Source: Siphonodentalium dalli
Taxonomy: Eukaryota > Mollusca > Scaphopoda > Gadilida > Siphonodentaliidae
Assembly: GCA_032622095.1 (NCBI GenBank)
Contig: CP136069.1
Coordinates: forward strand, 13,190,450-13,254,449
Reading direction: 5' to 3'
DNA length: 64,000 nucleotides
Part shown: piece by piece, positions 35,752 through 47,930 of the stretch
How the letters are laid out: the number at the start of each line of letters is the position of its first letter
Numbering within the stretch: the first letter of the stretch is position 1
Translations under genes and position numbers: made by a program
Notes under the pieces: generated by a model
What the model was told of the DNA's origin: nothing
What the model saw: the letters and a program-made list of their open reading frames with translations, nothing else
Databases searched by the model: none

Positions 35752-36319
35752 CCTCAACGCAGGGTGTGGGGGCCGCGTGGCACTAGAAATGATGAAATAC
35801 ATTTCTAGTGCCATCGGGTCTAAATGCTATAGGCGAGTAGATTTTCAATAAAAGTAACAATTATGACCAAGGCACATGTATTTATCAACTAGTATGAAAC
35901 CACCCACTCACCAATGTGTCATTTATCCTTAAAATGACAAATAACAGAACGTAAACACTGGCAGACATGTCTACCATAGTATGTGACCGCAACATGTCAT
36001 TACACACGTTCATGAATCCTGTGGAATATCAGAACAATCCACAATTATGTCGAGTTTGAGGGGATGGCAAAGTTTGGTCAAGATGGCCACCGCGGATTGC
36101 ACCCTACCAGATGATCAATAATTACTCACCGGCCATATAATGGATCAACTTCATATTTTTCACACATAATAATCAATAATAAACAAAGATCTTGTCATTA
36201 GTAGAGAAATTTTAGCTGTTAGAATTTACTCGCGGTAGAGTGACAAAAAATCATGTCCCCAATCGGCGTTTCTCCAGTTCCAATTCCAATGGTTAACAAA
36301 CTGAACAGTCAAAATGGTC
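35752..36319. other. No gene seen
   Basis: A perfect small hairpin GGCACTAGAAATG / CATTTCTAGTGCC lies at 35778-35811. Otherwise nothing was recognised. Confidence 0.45.
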
Positions 36320-36565
36320 CTATAAGAATCTGGCTAGAGACAAGGAGACATCATTTTGAGGAAAAACAAGAACTTTCCCAAATACCCTGCCTGTGAAAAT
36401 AGTACTGTCATCCTGAATAATGGCAAAATGTCCTCCATTTGCATTGTTTACATTCTTAGGAACTATTTTTCTTGGTATGGGAGACCATAATATCCTAACA
36501 TTATTTTGCGATAGCCGATACACATGCCATGGGGGCGGGGCGGCCATGATTACAAACAAACCCAT
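36320..36565 (-). CDS. Possible small CDS or first exon, function unknown
   Basis: An 81-codon frame holds an internal ATG at 36547 in a good start context (ATCATGGCC), giving MAAPPPWHVYRLSQNN. An optional splice donor, CAGG|GTATTT, lies near residue 60. The composition is protein-like and the start region is GC-rich. Its start faces the possible exon at 37220 about 0.65 kb away, so a shared promoter is conceivable. No homologue was recognised. Confidence 0.3.
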   Translation of the reverse strand: MGLFVIMAAPPPWHVYRLSQNNVRILWSPIPRKIVPKNVNNANGGHFAIIQDDSTIFTGRVFGKVLVFPQNDVSLSLARFL

Positions 36566-37219
36566 CCGTCAATACTAGAATACGATTACGAATGGAAATC
36601 GATCAGTATAGACAAGCTTTTGATTATGCCCATCAATATATATGGGTTATAAGCTATACCGGTATGATTGTACCTGATAACCGACAATTTCTCGATTAAT
36701 TTACATTCAAATGTTATTAAACGTATTTTTTTCTCCACAATGTTTTTCTCCCAGTGCACCAAAATAGAATTGACCGGAAGTGAACTCGCACAAGGAGTCC
36801 GTCGTAAAATATGACATATTTCGTCGGAATACGGTACTTTCCTATTCATAAATATGTTTTTATATACATGTAGGCTATTTGATTTTAGAATAATACAATA
36901 TTCTGAAACATGTAAGTTTTCTATTTATGTGATTTGCGTAATAATACGACATCTTGTAATCTCGCTTTCGACTATAGACTGGTAATTATAAAAATAAAAT
37001 ATCAACATTTCCCATCTCTAAACAGCACAAAACTTCATAAATCGTGGGTAATCAAGCAGCTAAATTAATTCCAACAACTTAAATAAACTGAAAGCATCGA
37101 TTTCATATCATAAACTTGCCCGATTGCATGATCGAATTGCTTTTATGGTCGATTTTCATGTACCTGCCGCGAATTAAAACATGACAACAACATCATGAAC
37201 ATGTGTTTACAATAGAAAT
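36566..37219. other. No supported gene; possible divergent promoter interval
   Basis: An 87-codon minus-strand frame (36586-36849) has no recognised similarity. The interval separates the two divergent exon candidates. Confidence 0.3.
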
Positions 37220-37319
37220 ATGGCGACTGGCTCCCAAGAAAAACTGACACGTTTTAGCGGACGTTTTTCAAACGATACAGTGAACATTAATCTAAAGCAT
37301 AGCTCCTTGGCTCTTAACG
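37220..37319 (+). CDS. Possible first coding exon with splice donor
   Basis: ATG at 37220 sits in the context AGAAATATGG and opens a frame beginning MATGSQEKLTRFSGRFSNDT. It runs into AACG|GTATGT, a good 5' splice site, at 37319/37320. The hydrophilic composition looks coding. No downstream exon was identified, and the protein family was not recognised. Confidence 0.3.
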
Positions 37320-37599
37320 GTATGTCACTTATCATAATGGGCTGCCTAATGATACTGTTGAAGTTATAGTTTTTCACATTTGAATGCCAAAACAATGGCA
37401 TAATATTGCAGATATACTCTGTTTCAAAGTCATTTTTCTGGTACAAAAAGCTTTTTAGCTCACATCTATTTGTGGCACCTCCTTTAACGATATATGCTCT
37501 ATATATTATCTCTATGTTGTTATATCTATTTCTCTCTGCTTTTATGTGAAAAAATTATGCAGATCTTCATTGTATATACTATATAGAATCTGAATGATT

Positions 37600-37940
37600 A
37601 TTAAAGTGATGTGAAACACTTCGGTTGGGTGATCAAATAGAAATAGAGAATAATCTTGCTCAAAGTACCATAGTTATTTTTTACGAATATTAATCCAAAT
37701 TGACAACGCACATCGTCATTCTGTTATTTTAATTCAATGCAATGACTCTCGATGGAGAAATCATTTGTATGTTTTTATTGTCGATAGTTGCGTCCCGAAT
37801 CGAGATGTAAATATTTACAGTTGATCGTAGTTCAGACGATATTTTCTATGAAGTGGTTTCATTGATTTCTTTGAAATTTAGTAGAAAGTTAGCAGAACGG
37901 TACCTTTCCCAGGTTGGCGTAATGCCTGAGTATACTAACT
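37600..37940 (+). mobile_element. MITE-like repeat, copy 2 of 2 (first at 13879-14177)
   Basis: Starts ATTAAAGTGATGTGAAACAC and ends near GCCTGAGTATACTAAC. It is somewhat longer than copy 1 because of small insertions. Confidence 0.7.
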
Positions 37941-38859
37941 GGTCACTTCACGCACCCAAACAAGTCCATAATATGTCTTTAATGGAAGACAAAAACAATT
38001 GATTTTAGTACGATTGAGGTTGAATATATATATAATATTATTTTTTTCTCCCTTTCATAGGTACATGTATCATGTACTAAAAACTACTCAAATTCTATAT
38101 ATGGGTTGATATCTCAAAAGTGCATTCTGGCTGGATAAAAAACTAATTTTGAAACATGAATACGGAAGGAAGTTCAATATACATGATTTGCAGGTACTGG
38201 AAACGTGCAGCAGTGCTAAAATGACATAGAAACATATGCTACTGTTAGTCTAAAAATAGAAATTTCCTACTAAATGGGCACTTGTAATTTCTGGTTCGAA
38301 AATCAAGCAATGAGAACAAGATACTCCCCCCCCCAATCACCCTGTTGCCACGTCCCTGGTACTGGGGAAAATTGGGTACAATTGCCAGGTGGACAAATTA
38401 TTGTACTTTGCAAGTACATTTCAAGAATGCCTGGACAAACATACATGTATATTATGATATCTCTGAATGATTAATCGTTAATCATTAATTTTTCACATTC
38501 AGAAAAGTTTTCAATATGCCCATTTAATAGCGTGATCGATGAGAAATGCACTGCACTCTTAGTGTTACATGGTTGCGAGGTACATGTATATGGTACAAGT
38601 CTGCGAGTTACATGTATGCTAAAAATTCTATATCAGATTTATGGAGGCACGTACTCAGCACTAGGATGATTTTTCATTGCTTCACATGTGCTTGCTTTGA
38701 GAGTGAGCTCGAACAAATATTTTGAATTTTGGAAAATTCCCAGGCCCTCCTTATAAGCTAATATAACATGTGAGATCTAAAACCCTAAATGTAAACCATG
38801 GATGAAATATGTCCACCTACATGTACTAGTACCTCCTCATAATCCTTGAAATTCTACAA
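37941..38859. other. No gene seen
   Basis: AT-rich with several tacatgta words; no coding signal was seen. Confidence 0.4.
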
Positions 38860-39008
38860 ATTTGTTGAAAAATACTAGCGATATAACAAGATACACCAAT
38901 GCATTCATATGTTTTTGCGCATAAAACCATGATATATTTGAAACTTTCAATTTGAATCTATGAATGCATTGGTGTATCTTGTTATATCGCTAGTATTTTT
39001 CAACAAAT
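38860..39008. repeat. Perfect 50-bp inverted repeat
   Basis: Arms 38860-38909 and 38959-39008 are exact reverse complements around a 49-bp spacer. The inner ends contain CAATGCATTC, reminiscent of but not the same as the palindromic module at 2.4-4.1 kb. Confidence 0.95.
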
Positions 39009-39164
39009 AAAATAGGTCTATCAGAATAGTTCACTATCTAAGGCGTTGTGTAATTACGGTGTCACATTGCAAGTTATGTGACAAGCTCTGAGCAGCACAG
39101 TAAAGACATCAAATCATTTTCTTGACCACATATCTACTACAAACATATTTGTCATTGATCCCTA

Positions 39165-39250
39165 ATGGAGTTTCGCATATGTAAGAGAATGCATGATTGG
39201 CACAGGGTTTTCGCAAAATTTCAAGAAGCTCCAGTCATAGAAGGGTTATA
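39165..39250. repeat. Right-end fragment of the palindromic-module element
   Basis: TTCGCATATGTAAGAGAATG ends in GGCACAGGG and continues TTTTCGCAAAATTTCAAGAA to AGAAGGGTTA. It matches, reversed, the left flank of the element at 18659, so the family extends beyond the palindrome to a CCCTT-type end. Confidence 0.7.
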
Positions 39251-39359
39251 AATAATTAAGACAGTTGTAGACATTAAACGGACATGGCTCATTCGAACCC
39301 TAAAATTTATGTTTACGTAATTCGAGAAAAGGGGTCTCAAAACATATATGCAAACCAGC

Positions 39360-39990
39360 ATCCCTATCATTTTTGGTACGCGATAATGTGTTTCCATTGG
39401 ATCTTATTTGTCCATGCGAGAATAATAGCCTCTGTTGACATGGATGTAACAATAGACCAGTTTTCCAGTTTGTTACACAATGTCAACATGAATTTTAGTC
39501 ATTTACATTGATTCTTGGAAAACATTGATTTTTCTCAAATATACTCTAATCACAATTTAGTAGTCAATAATTCTCAGTTGGCTGTCGATGAACTGCAGTT
39601 AGTTAAATTCCGTAGTTGTTTTTAAATATACTCAAGCCAATCAAACAGTACCCATATCATCAAGATACAACATTTCTTCAAAATATGCTTTAGTTATCAG
39701 AATCGATGTATTGCAATAAAATAATGCTAATCACTGTATCAAATTACTCAAAACTTGTTGTTTACCAACATTCTTTCAACAAAATATGGTAGTATCATCA
39801 CTAAAGTATATCAAAATTTGATCGTATTACCACTTACATCTCGAGAAATAACAAACTTCAAAAATTGATATCTGATCACTCTGAGCTTTGATGGGTGGGT
39901 TCCTCGACTCAAAGCAAAATGTTTTTGCCCCCAAAACAAAAGAAATAGTAATATAGGAGTGTCTGATCATCGGATTGAGTACCTCCTACC
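39360..39990. repeat. Dispersed repeat shared with 12870-13760
   Basis: It shares direct and inverted blocks with the first locus. Its right part (from 39866, TATCTGATCACTCTGAGC) is also repeated, diverged, at the very start of the 4.57-kb duplication (40025). Confidence 0.55.
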
Positions 39991-40518
39991 CAGGTGGTGA
40001 AAAATAAAAGATATGAAAAATTGATATCTGATAACTCTGAGCTTTGATTGGTGGGGTCCTCGACTCATATCTAATATTTTGTTAACCCCCGAGCCGGAGA
40101 AACACTAATTTAGGACCGAAATGAAAATTGGGAAAATATGTTTCTACTTCTAATAAAAAGGAACGATATTGAAAACTGTCACTCAAATTTTTTAAATTTT
40201 ATTTCTCCATCAGTTTAATTAAAACCACCTGCCTCTGAGTCACAAGATGAAATGTGGGAAAATGGCAAACATGGTAAGACCTCCAGGTCAGGGATAAATG
40301 CTGAAAAGACAAAATAGTCTTGTCGATAAAAGTTTTGATCTAGAAAATATTTGGACTACATGTAAGTTGGTTTTTATTCCATTTTGAAGAGGAATAATAA
40401 TCATATCCTCTATAACATAATCAAAATCTGATAAACCTGCTTGGAGCAAAATGTTCTATTCAAAATGGCATCCATGATGACAATTGGTATTGAAAAATGC
40501 CTATCACTTTCTGTGATA

Positions 40519-40861
40519 CCGCTATTCTCAAAGTAATTGACCAGAAAAACGGGGTGATACCCCGGTCATGACCGCGGTGATACCGGTAATAAACGGTAGC
40601 GGTATCGAGACAGTCATGGCGTGGAGTTACGGTATTGGGCGATAATGATACCGTGGTCTTTTAGCGGGCACCGCATTAATTTTGTTGAATACCGCAGTGA
40701 TTTTCATGGAACTCTTTTAGGGGAAGTATTTACTCACACATACTTGTTCGCGTTAACAAGCGGTATCAGTACCGTGGTATTGGAGGATACCGCGGCATAG
40801 TACCGCCATATTAACGGGGTGACACCACGTTATTGGTGGTCAATTACTTTAAGTATAGCGG
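40519..40861. mobile_element. TA-flanked MITE, CCGCTAT termini
   Basis: Inverted ends begin CCGCTATTCTCAAAGTAATT on the left and CCGCTATACTTAAAGTAATT on the reversed right, with TA on each outer side. The interior repeats GGTATC/GATACC words around CCGCGG-like centres. TA duplication suggests a Tc1/mariner-type mobiliser. Confidence 0.8.
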
Positions 40862-41869
40862 TAGGTGGCTTTAGGTGAATCAACTATTGCCAAGTTAGTA
40901 ATAAAATGAAATATACACAAACAATGCTTTAATAGTCGTAAACGATATAATTATGTAGAATGTCTGTACCAACATGGCTATAACACACCTGTTAGGCTGT
41001 TACCCCATTTGATATTGGAATAGTTAGAAAATAGACATGAAAAATAACACCAAAAACAGTGTCTTCACCATCGGTTATAGTAGTAGAATCGGGGTAGTAT
41101 AGGATTAAATTTGTTTTCAATTATTTTTCCTCAATATGTGTCTACAGTATATTGTTTACACGCCGTTCACTCAACACAACATTCAAATTATACAGCATTG
41201 CGGAACACAAAGCTAATATCTTATACTTCATATCATATCTATTTTTTCTGTGTGTTGAAAAAAATTCTTTAAAACAGTTAATCCAAGTAGATAATTAAAA
41301 CAGTTCCAATGCTACGTGCATGTGCACACTGCGCACTCTCCCCATCTTTCTATTGTTTACAGTTGATTTCAACATATAAACGCGCAGTGGACGGATCTAC
41401 GTAAATTGTGAAAAACTATGTGGATATATACTAGTACTTAGGCCAATGAAAAAAGATACATGTTTCCGCACGTCGACCGACCCTAAAAATAACCTCAGAC
41501 CAGGGGGTCTGGAAAAATATTGCACATACATGTATAGGGCCAAAAAAAAAAAATTCAGACCCCGAGAAAACCATCGCCCCATTTGTGCAAAAAAAATCCT
41601 CAAAATTTTGGGGGCCCACCCCCCTTTTTCATGTGTTTTTTTTCAAAATTTCGGAGTTTTTTTTTAGCCGTTCATCAATACGGTAACTGTGTTAACTGCC
41701 TTTCAATCCCATTCCACTATCCTTTTTTGGTGCAAACTCTTGCTGTGTACCATTAAGACTCGAGCAATAACATGCTTAATTGGTAAACACAGATCAGAAA
41801 AACAAACTGTATTTCCAGGTGTTTCCTGTATCTAACAACAATGATAAAGCATGTAGGTACATTATAATA

Positions 41870-42262
41870 CCCTGCTTGACAAAACAAGAGTCCACCTAAC
41901 CGCGGTGCAGTTAGCGTTGCCACCGTGGCTGAAATGCAACTACTAGTACACCGCGGCTCCACCGGCTAACTACAGTTGGGCCGCGGTGTACTTGCTGTTC
42001 GGCCATGGTGTAATTGCCGCGCCGCGGTGTACACTGTACGTTCATTAAACTGAAAAAAGACGATGCAAACCAGAAATCTAACCACGGTGTACATGCCGTT
42101 CGGCTGCTGTGTAGTTGCCTTTCGGCCGCAGTGTACTTGCTGTTGGGCCACGGTGTACTTGCCGTTCGGCCGCGGTGCTCAACTGCAGTTACAAACTCTG
42201 ACACCGCGGCCGAACGGCAAATACACCGCGGTGCCAATGGACACTTGTTTTGTCCAGCGGGG
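41870..42262. mobile_element. TA-flanked element carrying a CCGCGGTGTAC minisatellite
   Basis: Inverted ends CCCTGCTTGACAAAACAAG and, reversed, CCCCGCTGGACAAAACAAG lie between TA dinucleotides. Inside, about eight units of 25-33 bp repeat GTTCGGCCGCGGTGTACTTG in both orientations. Long GC-rich frames on both strands result from the array. Confidence 0.8.
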
Positions 42263-42293
42263 TATGTCACAAATAGTTCTAGACCCCATTATA

Positions 42294-42511
42294 CAGTAAT
42301 GCCCTAAGTAATCAACCTCTTAACCAAAGCAGAATTATGGGTAACGTTCAGGATTTAGTCGGAATATGGCTTGTTGCCTTTCATCGGAAAGCTCTCGCCG
42401 TAAGCTTTCCGATGAATGGCAACAAGCCATATTTCCTACTAAATCCTGAAAAGTTACCCATAATTCTGCTGGTTATTTAAAGATGTCGATTACTTTAATA
42501 GGGCATTACTG
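42294..42511. mobile_element. TA-flanked foldback MITE, CAGTAATGCCC termini
   Basis: The ends CAGTAATGCCCT / AGGGCATTACTG are flanked by TA (42292-42293 and 42512-42513). Inner arms 42322-42393 and 42403-42474 are 72 bp each and nearly complementary around a 9-bp loop. CAGT ends with TA duplication are typical of Tc1/mariner-derived MITEs. Confidence 0.85.
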
Positions 42512-43155
42512 TAGCCTTAATATATCGAGTGTGTTGTGTGTGACAGAACACTGGCCAGTGTAAATAGTGGTAAACAAGTCAGGGGTTCCACAATTATTTG
42601 TACATGACCAAAAAACTCTTCAGTCTTATTCACCGAGGTGGGGTGGTGGAGGGGAATTTTTTTTTTTTTCAGTCTTATTCACAAAAGGTGGGGTGGTGGA
42701 GGGGAATTGTTTTTGGTTAGGTATACACAGAGATATACATGTATGGTTATTATATCCCCCGATATTAGTTGGCAGGTACCGGTATATTGTTGACCGTCCG
42801 ACCATACAAACATTTTGCATTGTAACTCGGGAGTCGGTTGTCATATTTTGATGCTCTATGGCACGGTGACAGACCAGAAATGGGGAATGAATATGCATAA
42901 TATCACGGGTTGTGACCATCGATGCCTACCAGAGTTATGGGCCCTGTTCGGCTTTATGAAATTCAGTCCGTTCAAAGTTTTTGCAATATAAGTGTCTGTT
43001 GTCGAATTTCCGATTTGGTTTGGTATGGTGATAGACCAGAATGATAGGGAAGGACATATGCATATATTACTGCATATCACAGGTTTTGCCTGTCAATGCA
43101 TACCAGAGTTTCCGGTCTTGTTCCATCCGTAAACACATTATGCATTATTATAACT

Positions 43156-43340
43156 CAGGGTCTCCCGGTGGTACTGTCGGTAGAGTGCCAGGTGCATTAC
43201 TCTGTCCAGTGCCGACGAAGCTGGTTCGAACCCCGTCATAGGTAGAGTGACTGGAATCATGTATCTGGGCAAGTTTGTCAGTTGCTTTCCGGGGGGTCGG
43301 TGGTTTATACACGCAGTGAGACGATTTGCAATTTGAAAGG
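43156..43340 (+). mobile_element. tRNA-derived SINE
   Basis: An A-box-like TCGGTAGAGTG (43177-43187) and a B-box GGTTCGAACCC (43223-43233), about 36 bp apart, form an internal RNA polymerase III promoter. The tail continues TATCTGGGCAAGTTTGTCAG and CTTTCCGGGGGGTCGGTGG. No intact cloverleaf is evident, so this is a SINE head and not a tRNA gene. Whether the tail matches a named bivalve SINE family was not checked. Confidence 0.75.
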
Positions 43341-44592
43341 AATATACATGTATGTCAGCTGTGTATGTCACTAATAAATTGTTGGAAAATCTATGACCAC
43401 AATTTCAACCTATTTTTGGTATAAAGTTTCCAACTAAATGTTGAGTGATGTTTGACTGCAGTTGGTGGGATTAAGACCCATGCATAACCAGCCCACGTCC
43501 CACTCTGATGCCCCGTCCCAAGAGGGTGGTCTTGCATTCATCACTGATGATGAGAAATTGTCAATATTAGATCTCATTGGAAAACAGGGTTTGATCTCGT
43601 CAGGGAGGGGATACAACCCCTTGTCCATGAGGGTTAGCTGCACCCATTGGGGAGATCTGCAATAGTCAGCCCGGTATTATAATCTGGAGATATCCTGATG
43701 GCACCCATGTTGCAAAAGATATAATTTTTTTTAAAGACAACAGAGCAGAAATCAGGGGGCCAATAACAAGGCATGCATGTGGTCTCATAACCACAAAACT
43801 ACATGAAAGTCACCCATATCAACCCAAATTGGATGCAGTATATATATATGATTATATATGATTTCATTATCTCTATATCATATATATTCGGTCTCTTTCA
43901 TAACTTAGGGAAAATACATAAGTACCGGTATAGAAAGAGTTGAAGATATGGGCGGCCTTGGAGGTGGGTTTGCTGTTTAAATATTCACCTCGGTCAAAAA
44001 CCACCATAAACAGAAATAATAGTAAAATATAGACAGACTTTGTTCTTATCCCAATCAGAAATATGGCAAAAACAGTATGCTATTGTAAATGTTTTCCCCT
44101 TGTTATGTAAACAGAAGCAAAAAAAGTTACGTTTTCTGACTTTTGTTTAGATCCGGATATGGTAAACATAAAGAGCGTTATTTGTTACTCTTTTCCCGAT
44201 ATGGAAATAATAAAGAGCGTTTATATAATTTTTGTGTGATTAACCAATAAATTACGTTGTGTTGTGTAAACAGAAGCACAACTGCTGTAACACAAGCAGG
44301 TTCTTGTTTTTGTACACCATCGTACGTCTTGACGACAATGTTATATTTACGCTCTGATTATGTTTGTAATATGAGCGGAACTGTATGTATTTTGGTGTTC
44401 CTTCCGTTGATGGCGATTTGAACAAATATAAATATTCCTGCAACGAACGCCGCTCTTGCCTTTAATGTTCTCCAGATAATACTGAGTATCAGATGACTTT
44501 CATGTCAAATCCCATTATCATCAGCAAAATCTTGCACAGACAAGGTCTACTATCAATGGAGCGAATTTATGCAACAAACATGATAGATCTGT

Positions 44593-44613
44593 AATGGCCC
44601 GATTCAACGATTG
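44593..44613. other. 21-bp filler at the duplication junction
   Basis: The filler (aatggcccg...caacgattg), with the preceding T, is identical to 32799-32820, about 11.8 kb upstream and in the same orientation. It belongs to neither duplicated copy. Confidence 0.85.
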
Positions 44614-45107
44614 TATCTGATAACTCTGAGCTTTGATTGGTGGGGTCCTCGACTCATATCTAATATTTTGTTAACCCCCGAGCCGGAGAAACACTAATTT
44701 AGGACCGAAATGAAAATTGGGAAAATATGTTTCTACTTCTAATAAAAAGGAACGATATTGAAAACTGTCACTCAAATTTTTTAAATTTTATTTCTCCATC
44801 AGTTTAATTAAAACCACCTGCCTCTGAGTCACAAGATGAAATGTGGGAAAATGGCAAACATGGTAAGACCTCCAGGTCAGGGATAAATGCTGAAAAGACA
44901 AAATAGTCTTGTCGATAAAAGTTTTGATCTAGAAAATATTTGGACTACATGTAAGTTGGTTTTTATTCCATTTTGAAGAGGAATAATAATCATATCCTCT
45001 ATAACATAATCAAAATCTGATAAACCTGCTTGGAGCAAAATGTTCTATTCAAAATGGCATCCATGATGACAATTGGTATTGAAAAATGCCTATCACTTTC
45101 TGTGATA

Positions 45108-45450
45108 CCGCTATTCTCAAAGTAATTGACCAGAAAAACGGGGTGATACCCCGGTCATGACCGCGGTGATACCGGTAATAAACGGTAGCGGTATCGAGAC
45201 AGTCATGGCGTGGAGTTACGGTATTGGGCGATAATGATACCGTGGTCTTTTAGCGGGCACCGCATTAATTTTGTTGAATACCGCAGTGATTTTCATGGAA
45301 CTCTTTTAGGGGAAGTATTTACTCACACATACTTGTTCGCGTTAACAAGCGGTATCAGTACCGTGGTATTGGAGGATACCGCGGCATAGTACCGCCATAT
45401 TAACGGGGTGACACCACGTTATTGGTGGTCAATTACTTTAAGTATAGCGG
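45108..45450. mobile_element. TA-flanked MITE, CCGCTAT termini (duplicate)
   Basis: Duplicated copy of the element at 40519-40861. Confidence 0.8.
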
Positions 45451-46459
45451 TAGGTGGCTTTAGGTGAATCAACTATTGCCAAGTTAGTAATAAAATGAAA
45501 TATACACAAACAATGCTTTAATAGTCGTAAACGATATAATTATGTAGAATGTCTGTACCAACATGGCTATAACACACCTGTTAGGCTGTTACCCCCATTT
45601 GATATTGGAATAGTTAGAAAATAGACATGAAAAATAACACCAAAAACAGTGTCTTCACCATCGGTTATAGTAGTAGAATCGGGGTAGTATAGGATTAAAT
45701 TTGTTTTCAATTATTTTTCCTCAATATGTGTCTACAGTATATTGTTTACACGCCGTTCACTCAACACAACATTCAAATTATACAGCATTGCGGAACACAA
45801 AGCTAATATCTTATACTTCATATCATATCTATTTTTTCTGTGTGTTGAAAAAAATTCTTTAAAACAGTTAATCCAAGTAGATAATTAAAACAGTTCCAAT
45901 GCTACGTGCATGTGCACACTGCGCACTCTCCCCATCTTTCTATTGTTTACAGTTGATTTCAACATATAAACGCGCAGTGGACGGATCTACGTAAATTGTG
46001 AAAAACTATGTGGATATATACTAGTACTTAGGCCAATGAAAAAAGATACATGTTTCCGCACGTCGACCGACCCTAAAAATAACCTCAGACCAGGGGGTCT
46101 GGAAAAATATTGCACATACATGTATAGGGCCAAAAAAAAAAAATTCAGACCCCGAGAAAACCATCGCCCCATTTGTGCAAAAAAAATCCTCAAAATTTTG
46201 GGGGCCCACCCCCCTTTTTCATGTGTTTTTTTTCAAAATTTCGGAGTTTTTTTTTAGCCGTTCATCAATACGGTAACTGTGTTAACTGCCTTTCAATCCC
46301 ATTCCACTATCCTTTTTTGGTGCAAACTCTTGCTGTGTACCATTAAGACTCGAGCAATAACATGCTTAATTGGTAAACACAGATCAGAAAAACAAACTGT
46401 ATTTCCAGGTGTTTCCTGTATCTAACAACAATGATAAAGCATGTAGGTACATTATAATA

Positions 46460-46852
46460 CCCTGCTTGACAAAACAAGAGTCCACCTAACCGCGGTGCAG
46501 TTAGCGTTGCCACCGTGGCTGAAATGCAACTACTAGTACACCGCGGCTCCACCGGCTAACTACAGTTGGGCCGCGGTGTACTTGCTGTTCGGCCATGGTG
46601 TAATTGCCGCGCCGCGGTGTACACTGTACGTTCATTAAACTGAAAAAAGACGATGCAAACCAGAAATCTAACCACGGTGTACATGCCGTTCGGCTGCTGT
46701 GTAGTTGCCTTTCGGCCGCAGTGTACTTGCTGTTGGGCCACGGTGTACTTGCCGTTCGGCCGCGGTGCTCAACTGCAGTTACAAACTCTGACACCGCGGC
46801 CGAACGGCAAATACACCGCGGTGCCAATGGACACTTGTTTTGTCCAGCGGGG
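46460..46852. mobile_element. TA-flanked minisatellite element (duplicate)
   Basis: Duplicated copy of the element at 41870-42262. Confidence 0.8.
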
Positions 46853-46883
46853 TATGTCACAAATAGTTCTAGACCCCATTATA

Positions 46884-47101
46884 CAGTAATGCCCTAAGTA
46901 ATCAACCTCTTAACCAAAGCAGAATTATGGGTAACGTTCAGGATTTAGTCGGAATATGGCTTGTTGCCTTTCATCGGAAAGCTCTCGCCGTAAGCTTTCC
47001 GATGAATGGCAACAAGCCATATTTCCTACTAAATCCTGAAAAGTTACCCATAATTCTGCTGGTTATTTAAAGATGTCGATTACTTTAATAGGGCATTACT
47101 G
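46884..47101. mobile_element. TA-flanked foldback MITE (duplicate)
   Basis: Duplicated copy of the element at 42294-42511. Confidence 0.85.
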
Positions 47102-47745
47102 TAGCCTTAATATATCGAGTGTGTTGTGTGTGACAGAACACTGGCCAGTGTAAATAGTGGTAAACAAGTCAGGGGTTCCACAATTATTTGTACATGACCA
47201 AAAAACTCTTCAGTCTTATTCACCGAGGTGGGGTGGTGGAGGGGAATTTTTTTTTTTTTCAGTCTTATTCACAAAAGGTGGGGTGGTGGAGGGGAATTGT
47301 TTTTGGTTAGGTATACACAGAGATATACATGTATGGTTATTATATCCCCCGATATTAGTTGGCAGGTACCGGTATATTGTTGACCGTCCGACCATACAAA
47401 CATTTTGCATTGTAACTCGGGAGTCGGTTGTCATATTTTGATGCTCTATGGCACGGTGACAGACCAGAAATGGGGAATGAATATGCATAATATCACGGGT
47501 TGTGACCATCGATGCCTACCAGAGTTATGGGCCCTGTTCGGCTTTATGAAATTCAGTCCGTTCAAAGTTTTTGCAATATAAGTGTCTGTTGTCGAATTTC
47601 CGATTTGGTTTGGTATGGTGATAGACCAGAATGATAGGGAAGGACATATGCATATATTACTGCATATCACAGGTTTTGCCTGTCAATGCATACCAGAGTT
47701 TCCGGTCTTGTTCCATCCGTAAACACATTATGCATTATTATAACT

Positions 47746-47930
47746 CAGGGTCTCCCGGTGGTACTGTCGGTAGAGTGCCAGGTGCATTACTCTGTCCAGT
47801 GCCGACGAAGCTGGTTCGAACCCCGTCATAGGTAGAGTGACTGGAATCATGTATCTGGGCAAGTTTGTCAGTTGCTTTCCGGGGGGTCGGTGGTTTATAC
47901 ACGCAGTGAGACGATTTGCAATTTGAAAGG
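47746..47930 (+). mobile_element. tRNA-derived SINE (duplicate)
   Basis: Duplicated copy of the SINE at 43156-43340. B-box at 47813-47823. Confidence 0.75.

Larger units (their letters stand above)
40025..44592 (+). repeat. 4.57-kb tandem duplication, copy 1
   Basis: The copies were compared by eye and differ at only two places: a C-run length near 41005 and one T/A change near 43734. Copy 1 starts in a short repeat also present at 39866. It contains three TA-flanked foldback elements and a tRNA-derived SINE. No gene was recognised; the frames of up to 119 codons near 41900-42300 are minisatellite artefacts. Confidence 0.95.

Noticed and set aside
41911-42307. Arginine/alanine-rich frames on both strands (and duplicates near 46.5-46.9 kb)
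   Set aside because: Generated by the CCGCGGTGTAC minisatellite; identical in the duplicated block because of the duplication.
43177-43233. tRNA gene
   Set aside because: A- and B-boxes are present but no acceptor stem or anticodon arm folds convincingly; a SINE head explains it better.
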